Made by a program: the position numbers and the translations under genes. Of a stretch of DNA of 64,000 nt, positions 53,617 to 63,499 are shown piece by piece. The stretch comes from Psychrobacter fulvigenes. Its GTDB lineage: Bacteria; Pseudomonadota; Gammaproteobacteria; Pseudomonadales; Moraxellaceae. Positions within the stretch are counted from its first letter, which is position 1. Each line of letters begins with the position of its first letter. The notes beneath the pieces were generated by a model. That model had not been told where the DNA came from, ran no database searches, and saw only the letters and a list, made by a program, of their open reading frames with translations. Location: assembly GCF_904846155.1 (NCBI RefSeq), contig NZ_CAJGZP010000001.1, positions 62,001 to 126,000 of the forward strand, read 5' to 3'.

Positions 53617-54924
53617 GTGATATTACGCCGTTATATGACCCGTCAAGTTGCCTCAACCACTGCTTTGGTATTGGGGTTTTTGGTGGTGATGATGCTCGGT
53701 GGTCGCCTGATACGTTACTTTGGTATTGCTGCTGAAGGAAATTTGGATATTGGTTTGTTATTTACCATTATTGGTTATAATTTGCCGTATTTTTTGGAGC
53801 TTATCCTACCGTTAGCGTTTTTTATTGCCTTAATGCTGGTGTTTGGTCGCCTCTATGTTGATCAAGAAATGGCCGTTATTAATGCCAGTGGCGTCTCGCG
53901 TGGTAAGCTTGCCCGGCTGATGACACCATTAATACTGGCATTATTTGTTGGCGAAGCAGCATTGTCAGTAGTAGGTAAGCCGTGGGGTGTGCGCTCATCG
54001 GAGAGTGTCTGGCAGCAACAAGCATTGACCAGTGCCTTTGATTTGATTCGTCCCAAGGAGTTTATCAGTAGTGGCAATTACCATCTCTATGTCGGTAGTC
54101 TCAGCGATGACAAAAAACAACTGCAAGATGTGGTGCTGATTCAAACTGAGCCTGCCAAAAAAGGCAGCGCTCCTAAAAACCCTCCTACTACAGATGTAAA
54201 CGTCTCAAGCACTGCAAATAACTCTGAATCACTTGATGAGCTACCCATCCCAGAGCTGCCCAAAGCGTTAATCGATACGGGCAATGAAAAAGTCAGTAAA
54301 GATACCATTACCCTCGCTAAGCGTGCCGTGCAAGTAGACAATAGTGGCAGCGGCGTGACGCAGTTGGATCTGTTCCAAGGTCGTCGTTATGAAGTGGGTG
54401 CAGGCAGTCTTAAGTATAATCAGGTGGGCTTTGAGCGTTATCGTATTACCTTGACTGAATCTTCCAAAGAGATCGTCACTGAAAGTAATATCGAGACCCA
54501 AAAGATAGGCGCACTTTGGCAAGTGGCGACTGGCGGCGTGCCAGATAGCAGTATCGATACCTTGCGAGCAGCACAAGGCGAGCTTGGCTATCGTTTTGCC
54601 CTGCCTTGGCTGATGATTATCGCTCCTATGTTGGCAGTGCCGCTCGCGCAAGTGCGTCCACGGCAAGGGCGTTGGTTGCGTCTGTTTCCCTCTATTTTAT
54701 TATTTGTTAGCTGTGCGCTAGGGATTATCTCTCTTAAAAACGCCGTGAGCAAAGGCAGCGTCAGCGTGTGGGCATATGCATGGTTGATAGTAGGATTCAT
54801 GGCATTGGCACTATATATGAACTGGGGCAGCCGATTCCAGCATCGATTACGCGTGAGCCTAGAAGACAAGGCATTAGGATCTAGCGATCATCCAGCAAAA
54901 GACTCTCATGGAGGTCAAGCATAA
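53617..54924 (+). CDS. lptF: LPS export permease LptF
   Basis: A 435-residue LptF of the YjgP/YjgQ family, part of the LptB2FG ABC transporter that extracts LPS from the inner membrane. Membrane segments lie at the N-terminus (ILRRYMTRQVASTTALVLGFLV) and C-terminus, around a periplasmic jellyroll domain. GTG 53617 is chosen because VILRRYM matches the family start and GAAGAG lies upstream; ATG 53527 is an alternative. Its TAA overlaps the lptG start. Confidence 0.92.
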   Translation: MILRRYMTRQVASTTALVLGFLVVMMLGGRLIRYFGIAAEGNLDIGLLFTIIGYNLPYFLELILPLAFFIALMLVFGRLYVDQEMAVINASGVSRGKLARLMTPLILALFVGEAALSVVGKPWGVRSSESVWQQQALTSAFDLIRPKEFISSGNYHLYVGSLSDDKKQLQDVVLIQTEPAKKGSAPKNPPTTDVNVSSTANNSESLDELPIPELPKALIDTGNEKVSKDTITLAKRAVQVDNSGSGVTQLDLFQGRRYEVGAGSLKYNQVGFERYRITLTESSKEIVTESNIETQKIGALWQVATGGVPDSSIDTLRAAQGELGYRFALPWLMIIAPMLAVPLAQVRPRQGRWLRLFPSILLFVSCALGIISLKNAVSKGSVSVWAYAWLIVGFMALALYMNWGSRFQHRLRVSLEDKALGSSDHPAKDSHGGQA

Positions 54925-56150
54925 TGCGCTCCTGGACATCTAAAGCCCAATCCTCGCAAGGCCAATCTACTGCCAGTCGCTCAGCCAACCTAAAAGTGCT
55001 TGGCTGCTATGTAAAGACCAATGCACTGCTGGCGATCATCGCTGCCGTCGTTGGGCTGTGGGCATTACAGATCCTCTTTACCTACTTATCTGAGCTTGAA
55101 GATCTGAGCGACAGCTACACCATGTCAGATGCGCTCAGGTATATTCTTTATCGTTCACCTTATTTTTTAGAGCAGTTTATCCCGACTGGGGCGCTACTTG
55201 GTGCGGTCGTGGGTTTGGGGCTACTGGCCAATAAAAGCGAGTTGGTAGTCATGCGCGCCGCTGGGGTTAGCATCTATCGCATCGTCGGTTGGGTGCTGCA
55301 ACCTGCGCTGATTTTTGTGTTATTGGCTCTAGGCATCAATCAGTTTGTACTACCGCATTCCAATCAGTTAGCAAAAGAGATTAATGACGAAGACAGTAGC
55401 TCATTGGTCACCTCTGTCCGTGGCTATTGGACGGTGCAGCCGCGTTTTCAAAGTACAAATGAAGGTAGTATAGGTGGCGATGCTCAGCCTGATGGCAGTG
55501 ATATCTTGTACATTGATTATGCCGATGTACAAGGCAATATCGGCACTGTGAAGCGTTGGCACTTAGACAATGATGGCAGATTGCAAACGGCGATTCGTGC
55601 CGAAGGCGGGCAATATAGTGGACGTGTCGCAGCGCCTACCGCCAGCACCGAGCCAAGTGAGCAATATCGTTATGAATGGCAGCTAAACGATATGACTGAA
55701 CTGACAATCAATCAAGGCTTTGAGAGTAGCCAAACCAAGAGCGCCTCAGACACTTTGAGCTTGCCATTCGCGCCCGAGTCCGTTTATCTGCTGACTCGTG
55801 TGGCGGAGGATCTATCTCTAACTCAGCTATATGATCATCGCCAATTGATGCGCCAACAGGGCAACCGCTCCTTAGAGCATGAGCTGTCATTTTGGCAAAA
55901 GCTGCTGTCACCTTTGTCTATATTATCGTTGGTTATTGTCGCTTGTTCCTTTGTCTTTGGCTCGCTGCGTACCCATAGCTTGGGCTTGCGAATCGTGGTG
56001 GCATTATTGTTTGGTTTGTTATTCAGTTATATCCAAGACTTGGTTGGTTTCGTCTCATTGGCGACAGGCTTTTCGCCACTGCTGATGGTGCTGTTGCCGA
56101 TTATCGGTAGTGCGATTTTGGGTGGGTACTTGCTTAAGCGGCAGATGTAA
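54924..56150 (+). CDS. lptG: LPS export permease LptG
   Basis: A 408-residue partner of LptF with the same layout: membrane part (LEQFIPTGALLGAVVGLGLLANKSELVVMRAAG), periplasmic domain and three C-terminal helices. It begins at the last base of the lptF stop codon, so the two are translationally coupled. Confidence 0.94.
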   Translation: MRSWTSKAQSSQGQSTASRSANLKVLGCYVKTNALLAIIAAVVGLWALQILFTYLSELEDLSDSYTMSDALRYILYRSPYFLEQFIPTGALLGAVVGLGLLANKSELVVMRAAGVSIYRIVGWVLQPALIFVLLALGINQFVLPHSNQLAKEINDEDSSSLVTSVRGYWTVQPRFQSTNEGSIGGDAQPDGSDILYIDYADVQGNIGTVKRWHLDNDGRLQTAIRAEGGQYSGRVAAPTASTEPSEQYRYEWQLNDMTELTINQGFESSQTKSASDTLSLPFAPESVYLLTRVAEDLSLTQLYDHRQLMRQQGNRSLEHELSFWQKLLSPLSILSLVIVACSFVFGSLRTHSLGLRIVVALLFGLLFSYIQDLVGFVSLATGFSPLLMVLLPIIGSAILGGYLLKRQM

Positions 56151-56307
56151 GATGATTTTATAAGTTACCTGCAATGTGACAATATTTGATGGTGTCAGGT
56201 GACATATATCATTGCGCAATATGATAAAAAACATTCGACTCCGATTGTTCGCAAGCTCACAAAGTCGCTCATTTATTTTTATCATGTTGCAAATGTTTAT
56301 AGAAAAT

Positions 56308-56343
56308 AAAAAGCACGCTAAATCTGATTTAGCGTGCTTTTTC
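56308..56343. terminator. Bidirectional terminator after lptG
   Basis: A perfect stem, AAAGCACGCTAAATC/GATTTAGCGTGCTTT, with T runs on both strands. Confidence 0.92.
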
Positions 56344-56365
56344 ATGTCGTTTTAAGGATTAAAAT

Positions 56366-56986
56366 CTAGTCTTTAACCGCCATAGTAATGGTATAAGTTT
56401 TGCCTTGTTTGACCTTTTCGCTATTGCCAAAGACCTCAGTAAACGAGCGTTTCATAAACTGGCGCAAGCCATTAATCGTCACTACATAAAAACGCCCACC
56501 TTGACGCATACGCGCATAGGCATCGAGGAAGTATAGATAATGCTGCTCTTTACCTACTTTGGCTGGCAAGTTGGACATCACAAGGCTAAAGTCTTTGTCT
56601 TTTGCCACGTGATTAAAGCCGTTTGATAAATGCACATCGACATTTTTTAGACCGTTTTTCTCGCAATTCAGACGCGCATATTCCACCGCCATAAAGTCTT
56701 TATCGATTAACGTATGCAGGCCATTCGGACATTCACGCGCCGCTGTCATACCAAGCACACCATAACCACAGCCCAAATCTATCGAATCATCATCCGCTTG
56801 AAAGTCCACATAATCAAGCAGCATCAAGCTGCCGTCATCGAGCTTTTGCGGTGAAAATATGCCCCAGGTGGTGGTAAAGTCAAACGGCTTGCCCAATACG
56901 TCTTGGCGAAAATGAATGTCTTCGCGCCAGTGTTCAGCGTTTTTTAATAGCTCAGCAGGGGGGCGGTGATTTGTAGAATGGCTCAT
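56366..56986 (-). CDS. Class I SAM-dependent methyltransferase (RsmC-like)
   Basis: A 206-residue methyltransferase with the MTS domain found in RsmC. The SAM-binding motif is DLGCGYGVLGM at about 72-82 and the catalytic NPP-type motif is replaced by SNLPAK. The substrate is not certain; family members modify rRNA guanines. The NLPAK variant is also seen in RsmC-like single-domain proteins. Confidence 0.82.
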   Translation of the reverse strand: MSHSTNHRPPAELLKNAEHWREDIHFRQDVLGKPFDFTTTWGIFSPQKLDDGSLMLLDYVDFQADDDSIDLGCGYGVLGMTAARECPNGLHTLIDKDFMAVEYARLNCEKNGLKNVDVHLSNGFNHVAKDKDFSLVMSNLPAKVGKEQHYLYFLDAYARMRQGGRFYVVTINGLRQFMKRSFTEVFGNSEKVKQGKTYTITMAVKD

Positions 56987-57111
56987 GGGATTCTCGGATA
57001 TTGGATAAATAAAAAGGTTGATATGCTATGGCAGGTATTGTAGCGAGAAAAGGGCAGGTTTGCAGCTAGGGATTGATAGAATTTTAGCGAGGTTTTAAGA
57101 AGAGTAAAGAG

Positions 57112-57215
57112 AGGGTGCGCTCAGCGCACCGATAAACGAAGTAAGTTTGGTACAAACATCGTTGGGTCTCGTTCCTCGACGCCAACCTGCAAAAATCAGG
57201 TTAGCAGTGCTTCGT
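57112..57215. repeat. Inverted-repeat-rich intergenic segment after xerD
   Basis: It holds a perfect palindrome, GGTGCGCTCAGCGCACC, and a second inverted pair around AACCTG...CAGGTT. It lies just downstream of xerD and may be an intergenic repeat or a terminator. No second copy was seen in the window. Confidence 0.45.
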
Positions 57216-57226
57216 TTTAACGATTC

Positions 57227-58165
57227 TTACCCTCTAGGATGATGCTCGGCATGTAATTTTTGCAATCTTGCTGTCGCCACATGAGTATAAATCTGCGTGG
57301 TGGATAAATCACTATGTCCTAGCAATAACTGTACGCTACGAAGATCAGCGCCATGATTGAGTAGATGAGTAGCAAAGGCATGGCGTAAGGTATGCGGTGA
57401 TAACTCTTTATCAATACTGGCAACTTTGGCGTACTTCTTTAATAGATACCAAAAGTTTTGCCGCGTCATATAACCGCCTTGCGCGGTCAAAAACACCGCT
57501 TGGCAATTCCCAGATTTTAAATGAGCGATTAAATCACCACGGCCATGAGACAGATAATCCTCCAGCGCATCCGCAGCATATTCACCTAATGGCACTAGAC
57601 GTGTTTTATTACCTTTACCCGTGATTTGTAGCCAACCAGAATTTAGATTGACTTGTTCTAATGACAGATTAATCAACTCGCTAACACGCAGACCGCACGC
57701 ATAGAGCACTTCTAGCATAGCTTTATCACGCAGGCCGAGCGCCGTGCTGGTATCAGGCGCAGCGAGTAAATTATCGACATCCGCTTCGCTTAAATCCTTT
57801 GGCAAGGGGCGTCCAAGCTTCGGGCTTTTGATACGCTCGCAAGGATTGTCTTCACGCAAATTACTGGCAATCATCCATAGGTAAAACTGCCGCAAGCTTG
57901 AGAGCATGCGTGCTTGAGTACTTGGCGTTTTGCCATCTTGGATGAGGGTAGAGAGACAGTGCAGCACGTCATCAGGCTGCCATTTCGTCAGGGCAATAGG
58001 ACTGGTGAGCTCGCAAGAACGCAGGTCGCGGACATAAGCGTTACGCGTACGTGTTGCCAGACCGCGCGCCAGCATTGCTTGCCGAAACTCAGTGATATAA
58101 GCGGGTTCGTCATCGACGGCTAGCGCTTTAGGTTGTCGCTGTTGTACGGCACGGTCGCGGCTCAT
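57227..58165 (-). CDS. xerD: Site-specific tyrosine recombinase XerD
   Basis: A 312-residue tyrosine recombinase that resolves chromosome dimers with XerC at dif. The catalytic residues are present: Arg160 (LYACGLRVSE), Lys184, His258 and Arg261 (HTLRHAFATHLL), His284 and Tyr293 (GHSDLSTTQIYTHV). It is isolated from integron or prophage genes and looks like the housekeeping copy. Confidence 0.93.
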   Translation of the reverse strand: MSRDRAVQQRQPKALAVDDEPAYITEFRQAMLARGLATRTRNAYVRDLRSCELTSPIALTKWQPDDVLHCLSTLIQDGKTPSTQARMLSSLRQFYLWMIASNLREDNPCERIKSPKLGRPLPKDLSEADVDNLLAAPDTSTALGLRDKAMLEVLYACGLRVSELINLSLEQVNLNSGWLQITGKGNKTRLVPLGEYAADALEDYLSHGRGDLIAHLKSGNCQAVFLTAQGGYMTRQNFWYLLKKYAKVASIDKELSPHTLRHAFATHLLNHGADLRSVQLLLGHSDLSTTQIYTHVATARLQKLHAEHHPRG

Positions 58166-58189
58166 AAAACGATACTCAATGATTGAACG

Positions 58190-59407
58190 TTAAACACGCT
58201 GCAAGCACCATAACGAGGTGACTTCCGCACTTCGTGCTGCAAACAATGGATCAGTGTTGTCTTGGCTGCGACCATGCTTAGGTTTGGTATCGAGACGGTA
58301 TTTTACTGCTAAATCGCTATCCGCAAACCAACCCAATAACTCATCACGCGTACGCAGTTGCAAATGCTCAGCCAAGTCCGACAGAATCAACCAGGCTTCT
58401 CCTTGCTCGGCTAAATGAGATTTCGCGCCCTGCAACAACCCACGCAGCATTGCACTATTGGCATCATAAACGGCGTACTCTAAAGGCGAGCTGGGCTTAG
58501 CAGGCAACCAAGGTGGGTTACAAACGATCAGATTGGCGAGTGGCGCATCAGTCGGATACAAATCCGCTTGTTGCAACTGGACGTTAGATAGCCCTTGGCG
58601 AGTAAAGTTTTCATTTGCACAGGCCAAAGCACTCGGATTTAAGTCCGTCGCAATCACCTGATTTATACCGCGCTGCGCTAAGATAATCGCCAGCAAGCCA
58701 GTGCCAGTACCGATATCGTAGGCGATATCATTAACTGCTGGTAGTGGCGCATCGAGGAGCAGCTGTACGTACTCATGACGGGTTGGTGCAAAGACACCAT
58801 AATGCGGGTAAATCGATATACCTAAGCTTTCAATTGGTACACCTTTTTCGCGCCACTGCGCTGCACCAAGCGCCCCTTGTAGATCACGAAACGACAGCAC
58901 GCACGACTCATCCATCGCCTTATCTAACTGGCCAAAAGCCGCCATACAGGCCGCACTGACCTCCGGGGCGCGGCGTAACTTACTGACATAATCAGCATCA
59001 AGCTCTAATAACAAGCGGCTCAATATGCGCGAACGCTGGGCTTGGATTTGGCGCTGTTGATGAAATAGGTTAGGTATGGCTACCGAATCAGTCGTGGATT
59101 TGGCAGACTCATTAGCCTTAGCAGCTTTTTTCATTTTGCGCTGCTGGGAGCGCTCATTGGTACGCTCGATACGCCGTTTGAGTGCTTGTAGTAATTGCCG
59201 AGCATTATGAAAATCACCGCGCCACAGTAGTGACGTGCCTTCGCACGCTAAGCGATAAGCTTCATCCGCCGTCGTTTTATCATCGACTAATACAATCCGC
59301 GCAGGCGGCGTATGATTGCTTGCAGACAACCAGCGGACTGTATATAAGCTTTCGCTGCCGTTTTTGTTTTCGAGCCACTGCACATACTGCTTTTCTGTTT
59401 GTAACAC
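58190..59407 (-). CDS. Class I SAM-dependent methyltransferase (HemK/PrmB-like)
   Basis: A 405-residue protein. The C-terminal half carries the SAM-binding motif DIGTGTGLLAIILAQ and NPPWLP, the NPPY-type motif of N-methyltransferases that act on glutamine or nucleobases. The N-terminal half (about 200 residues, Lys/Arg-rich near 85-115) is of unknown function. It lies 24 bp upstream of xerD on the same strand. Confidence 0.85.
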   Translation of the reverse strand: MLQTEKQYVQWLENKNGSESLYTVRWLSASNHTPPARIVLVDDKTTADEAYRLACEGTSLLWRGDFHNARQLLQALKRRIERTNERSQQRKMKKAAKANESAKSTTDSVAIPNLFHQQRQIQAQRSRILSRLLLELDADYVSKLRRAPEVSAACMAAFGQLDKAMDESCVLSFRDLQGALGAAQWREKGVPIESLGISIYPHYGVFAPTRHEYVQLLLDAPLPAVNDIAYDIGTGTGLLAIILAQRGINQVIATDLNPSALACANENFTRQGLSNVQLQQADLYPTDAPLANLIVCNPPWLPAKPSSPLEYAVYDANSAMLRGLLQGAKSHLAEQGEAWLILSDLAEHLQLRTRDELLGWFADSDLAVKYRLDTKPKHGRSQDNTDPLFAARSAEVTSLWCLQRV

Positions 59408-59465
59408 GTAGCCTACCTTTTATGAAAATATGTTCTCTATAAAGTACTGAGTCTTGGCTGTCTTA

Positions 59466-59792
59466 TTAAGCGCTCTTTTTCTTTACTAAATAACGATAAA
59501 GTGTGGCGCTTATTGGCGCATTATCATCGTCAGCGACAGTGATTTCGTCAGGATCGACGTCTAAAATCACATTTTCAGCAAGCGTCTCTTGTTGGACAAG
59601 CGTGTGCCCCAGATGACGACAAAAATTAGGAATGTCACGAGTCGTTGCAGGGTCTGTGGCGAGTATTTCAATCACTGCGCCCGCATCGGCTTTACGAATG
59701 GTTCGATGTAGCATCATGACTGGCTCGGGGCATATCAGCCCTTGGGTATCTAAATGATGTTGAATCGTGGTATCAGATATTGAAGGTGTCAT
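59466..59792 (-). CDS. tusA: Sulfurtransferase TusA
   Basis: A 108-residue TusA-like protein with the CPxP motif (LICPEPVMML) at about residues 19-22. It passes sulfur for tRNA 2-thiouridine and other pathways. It is longer than E. coli TusA (81 aa) by a C-terminal extension (VDPDEITVADDDNAPIS). Confidence 0.9.
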   Translation of the reverse strand: MTPSISDTTIQHHLDTQGLICPEPVMMLHRTIRKADAGAVIEILATDPATTRDIPNFCRHLGHTLVQQETLAENVILDVDPDEITVADDDNAPISATLYRYLVKKKSA

Positions 59793-59873
59793 AGTCTTAG
59801 TTTGAGTCGATAAAGTAAAGTTAAAGTGTTTGCTATACAGCCCATTAGTAGGGATGTTTACCGCTTAGCTGCT

Positions 59874-60353
59874 TTACGCCTCTTCAATAATGTCAGCTTC
59901 TGCTTCGGCTTCCAAAAAGTTAAAAAAGCGCTTAAAGCTCACCTTGAATAAGAAGGCCACACCTACCCAACAAGCCAGTCCCAGCCAAGCAGTATCAGCA
60001 AATAGTAGCCCGCCAATCAATACGACGGCGGAGACACCGATGCTTAGTGCAATCATCGATGGCTGATTTAAGCGATAGCGATAAATCACTAACGCATCAT
60101 AAATGGCAATGGGAATGGTGAGTGCAATCAAGGCATATGGCAGATTATAAAACAGTTGATACAGCAGCTGATTGTCATGAAATGCTTTGATACTGGCAAT
60201 GGTGCCAAAGACCATAAAGGCGAGAATAGCGGCATAAATGAGATAGATCGCTATTTGGTTGGCACGCTGTGCGCCTTTGATACGAGCAATAGCAAGCGGA
60301 GCAAAGCCATGTTGCGTCTTGCTTTGCAAGGGTTGGTCTGAGGCATTGATCAT
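59874..60353 (-). CDS. Membrane protein of unknown function
   Basis: A 159-residue protein with four hydrophobic segments (about 33-53, 65-90, 98-118 and 120-138) and an acidic C-terminus (EAEAEADIIEEA). I do not recognise the family. It lies between ruvX and tusA on the same strand and could be part of a loose operon. Confidence 0.7.
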   Translation of the reverse strand: MINASDQPLQSKTQHGFAPLAIARIKGAQRANQIAIYLIYAAILAFMVFGTIASIKAFHDNQLLYQLFYNLPYALIALTIPIAIYDALVIYRYRLNQPSMIALSIGVSAVVLIGGLLFADTAWLGLACWVGVAFLFKVSFKRFFNFLEAEAEADIIEEA

Positions 60354-60458
60354 AACAGTCAGTCGTTTATCAGTATGTGATTATAAGTGTGCGATTAAAA
60401 AGCACTTGCTCGGATGCCATAGCGTTGCATAGTAAAACGGCCTGAGCTCAATGCTTGC

Positions 60459-61043
60459 TTACTCTGTCTTAATAGCACTAATCGCAACGGCGCTATTAGG
60501 ATCAGCGAAGTAGGCGGACAGCAGGATACAGGCAGAGATGTCATCAATTGGGTCGCGAGGATCTTGGATCCAGCCTTGCTCCCATGCCAGCTCACGTGCT
60601 GCCACTGATGTCAGACGCTCATCACATAGCTTCACGGTCACAGGTAAGTGTTGCTCCATGATGCGATGTGCTAAACGGCGTGCAAACTTATGCGCACGTT
60701 TGGAGAGCATAGAGCTGCTACCATCCATGTTTAGTGGTAGTCCAACCAATACTTGCGTGACGCCCCATACTTTTATGATACCCAGCAGATTGTCCCAATC
60801 TGGTTGGCCGTTGTCCATCGCCAAAATATCAAAAGCGCGTGCGGTCTCGGTGATGGTATTACCAAGCGCCATCCCCATCTTTTTGACACCATAATCCAGC
60901 GCTAAAATCAGATGGTCTTTTGGTGTTGGATCCGTTTGACAAGTATTGGTAGCATGCTCAGCGGACATATCCGTCTCTGCATTGATATCTGTGTCTGTGT
61001 TAAAGGTATTGTTGACCATAGTAGCCGCTTTCCCTGTTGTCAT
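60459..61043 (-). CDS. ruvX: Putative pre-16S rRNA nuclease / Holliday junction resolvase-like YqgF
   Basis: A 194-residue YqgF/RuvX with the RNase H-like fold: LALDYGVKKMGMALGN, VGLPLNMDGSSS, CDERLTSVAARE and DDISACILL carry the acidic residues. It matures the 5' end of 16S rRNA. About 45 residues precede the first motif, more than in E. coli; a second ATG at 61019 has a better ribosome-binding site. It is next to algH, as in many Proteobacteria. Confidence 0.93.
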   Translation of the reverse strand: MTTGKAATMVNNTFNTDTDINAETDMSAEHATNTCQTDPTPKDHLILALDYGVKKMGMALGNTITETARAFDILAMDNGQPDWDNLLGIIKVWGVTQVLVGLPLNMDGSSSMLSKRAHKFARRLAHRIMEQHLPVTVKLCDERLTSVAARELAWEQGWIQDPRDPIDDISACILLSAYFADPNSAVAISAIKTE

Positions 61044-61159
61044 TGAACTTATAGCGCTCAGTATGACGTTATGTGTTGGACTTTAGCAAAAGCAATAGAT
61101 CTCATTAGCCACAGAATAACTGTCTGATATTGGTCGTGACTAATCATAGCTAGTCATAG

Positions 61160-61735
61160 TTAGGCATGACCAATATCAGTGCTTAAGTAGTCAAAGTTCA
61201 CGCCGATTTTATCCGCCGCTGACTGCCAACGCTCTTCAAATGGGGTATCAAACAATAAGTTTAAATCAGCAGGGCACACTAACCAGTCGCCATTTTTAAG
61301 CTCGTTTTCTAGCTGTTTTTTGCCCCAGCTGGCATGTCCCAAGCACAGATGGTAATGACCAACGCCTTGACCAGCAGCGATACGCTTGAGAATGTCTTGA
61401 CTGGTGGTAATACAGACGTTCTCTGATATCGCAAAAGAAGACGCCCATTCTGGTTGGCCAGTATGCAGCACAAAGCCTACTTCAGGGTACATCGGACCAC
61501 CCTCTAGCGCCAAATCTTCCATCACTTGTGGATCAGTCACCTCAATGTCTAAGTCTTCTAATAGCTTGCCGACACGTGATTGCTCGATTGGACGATTCAC
61601 CATCAATCCAAGTGCACCTTGTTTGTCGTGGCGACAGATATAAATCAGCGCGCGCTCAAACCGTGGGTCTGGCAGCTCAGGTGATGCAATCAAGAAGTGA
61701 TGGGTCAAGTTAGCTTTAGACATAGATACAGGCAC
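61160..61735 (-). CDS. algH: YqgE/AlgH family protein
   Basis: A 191-residue AlgH/YqgE protein ([56 protein letters not shown]). It is usually found beside ruvX, as here. The function is unclear; in Pseudomonas it was linked to alginate regulation. Confidence 0.94.
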   Translation of the reverse strand: MPVSMSKANLTHHFLIASPELPDPRFERALIYICRHDKQGALGLMVNRPIEQSRVGKLLEDLDIEVTDPQVMEDLALEGGPMYPEVGFVLHTGQPEWASSFAISENVCITTSQDILKRIAAGQGVGHYHLCLGHASWGKKQLENELKNGDWLVCPADLNLLFDTPFEERWQSAADKIGVNFDYLSTDIGHA

Positions 61736-61819
61736 AGTTTAAAGGAGATGAGACACTACTATATGGTGATTGTCAGCAGAAAATCAACAGAGGTTTGATA
61801 TTCGCGTCGCCGTTACCGA

Positions 61820-63499
61820 TTATTTGATATCAATCAGTAAGCTGCGCGCGTGATCACGGGTGACATCAGTGATGGTCACACCGCCTGACATCCGTGCCAG
61901 CTCATCTACCTGGGCATCTTTATCCAATATCACCAACTCGCTTTGGGTTTGTTCATGATGATGCTTTTGTACCAAAATATGCTGATGCGCTTGCGCGGCA
62001 ACCTGTGCTTGGTGGGTAATGGCTAATAGTTGCTGCGTCTGTCCTAGCGCACGCAATAGCTCGCCAACGACTTGCGCGGTGCCGCCGCTGATACCGACAT
62101 CGACCTCATCGAATACTAGCATGGGTTTGGCGGCATTGTTATCGGCATTGGTCGCTTGCAATACTTGCATCACTAGTGCCATTCGTGACAGCTCACCGCC
62201 TGAGGCAATCTTATGTAGTGGCTGCATTGGCATGCCAACGTTGGCACTAAAGAGCAAGTCGATATCAAAGCAACCTTGGGCACTGTAGACGCTAGGGTCT
62301 GCTTTTTTGGTAAAGACGAACTCGCAGCGTGCATTGGGCAGGGCAAGCGGCTGCAATTGTTCAATAAGCTGCGCGCAGATACTCGGTGCGGCTTTTTCGC
62401 GCTTTTTATTCAGTTCAGTTGCTCGTTTGAGATATGCTTGCCAAGCGTCATCAATTTGTGCCGCCATTGCATCGCTACTGGGCTCGTTCTCTAATTGTTC
62501 TAGCTGTTGTTGCCAAGCTTTCGCTTCAGCGATTAAGTCGACTGCTGGCAAGCTATGCTTGCGCGATAAGCGGTGACCAAGGCTGATAAGGTTGTCTAAC
62601 TCTTGTAAGCGTTCAGGGTCTGGCAGTTGCTGCTCAGCATAGTCCGAAAGTAGAGCAGTCACTTCAGTAATTTGCTGCTGTGCCAAATGCAGTTGCTCAG
62701 ATGCTTGCCCAAAGGTTTGACTGACACCGATTTGATGGTTACACAACTTGATGGCTTGACCAAGCAAGGTCATGACGTCAGGCTCATCAGTATCATTGTC
62801 AAGTAAATGCAGGCCATGACTGGCCTCTTGCATCAAAGCTTCAATATTGGACAGCTCCTCGTGCTCCGCTTCAATATCATGATAATCGACAGCCAGTAGC
62901 GGTGCGATATCAGCCAGTTGACTTTGGAGTAGCTCGATACGGTCTTGGCGCTGCGCTTCTCGGCTGGCTAGCTCATCTGCTTGGCGTTTGAGCTGTTGAT
63001 AGTGTTGATAGCTACTGGCTGTTTGTGCTGCTAATGTCGTCAGCTGCGCCATTTCATCCAGCCATTGCACCACGAACTGCGGCTTGAGTAGCGCCTGCTG
63101 TGCGTGTTGGCTATGAATGTTGACGAGTAGTGTGCCAAGACTTTTTAGCTCAGCCAGACTGACTGGCGTACCATTCAGCCAAGCTTTTGAGCGACCATTG
63201 CTACTTAATTGCCGACGAATCAATACTTCTGGCTCATCCAAAGAGCGATCATGCGCGGCAAACCACTCTGCCACCACAGTATTGTCTGCTACATCAAATT
63301 GCGCGTAAATATCTGCATTTGCAGCACCATGTCTTACCATCGCGCTGTCTGCTCGGTCGCCTACACATAGTGCTAATGCATCGAGTAGTAGTGACTTGCC
63401 AGCACCAGTCTCACCGGTAATGACATTAAAGCCCTCAGCAAAGCTCAGCTCATGCTCACTAATGAGTGCAAACTGGTATAAGGTTAGTGATAACAGCAT
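61820..63499 (-). CDS. recN: DNA repair protein RecN
   Basis: A 559-residue SMC-like ATPase for double-strand break repair. Walker A is GETGAGKSLLLDAL at about 31-44, followed by long coiled coils and the C-terminal signature ASGGELSRMALVMQVL with Walker B LVFDEVDVGISGG. ATG 63499 follows GAGG; a TTG one codon upstream opens the longer frame. Confidence 0.96.
   Translation of the reverse strand: MLLSLTLYQFALISEHELSFAEGFNVITGETGAGKSLLLDALALCVGDRADSAMVRHGAANADIYAQFDVADNTVVAEWFAAHDRSLDEPEVLIRRQLSSNGRSKAWLNGTPVSLAELKSLGTLLVNIHSQHAQQALLKPQFVVQWLDEMAQLTTLAAQTASSYQHYQQLKRQADELASREAQRQDRIELLQSQLADIAPLLAVDYHDIEAEHEELSNIEALMQEASHGLHLLDNDTDEPDVMTLLGQAIKLCNHQIGVSQTFGQASEQLHLAQQQITEVTALLSDYAEQQLPDPERLQELDNLISLGHRLSRKHSLPAVDLIAEAKAWQQQLEQLENEPSSDAMAAQIDDAWQAYLKRATELNKKREKAAPSICAQLIEQLQPLALPNARCEFVFTKKADPSVYSAQGCFDIDLLFSANVGMPMQPLHKIASGGELSRMALVMQVLQATNADNNAAKPMLVFDEVDVGISGGTAQVVGELLRALGQTQQLLAITHQAQVAAQAHQHILVQKHHHEQTQSELVILDKDAQVDELARMSGGVTITDVTRDHARSLLIDIK

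Noticed and set aside
56600..56620. CACGTG core inside a methyltransferase gene, considered as a parS site
   Set aside because: Only the central six bases agree; the flanks do not match the consensus.
57227..58165. Tyrosine recombinase considered as an island integrase
   Set aside because: It is a housekeeping XerD by motif and length and lies about 48 kb from the island edge.
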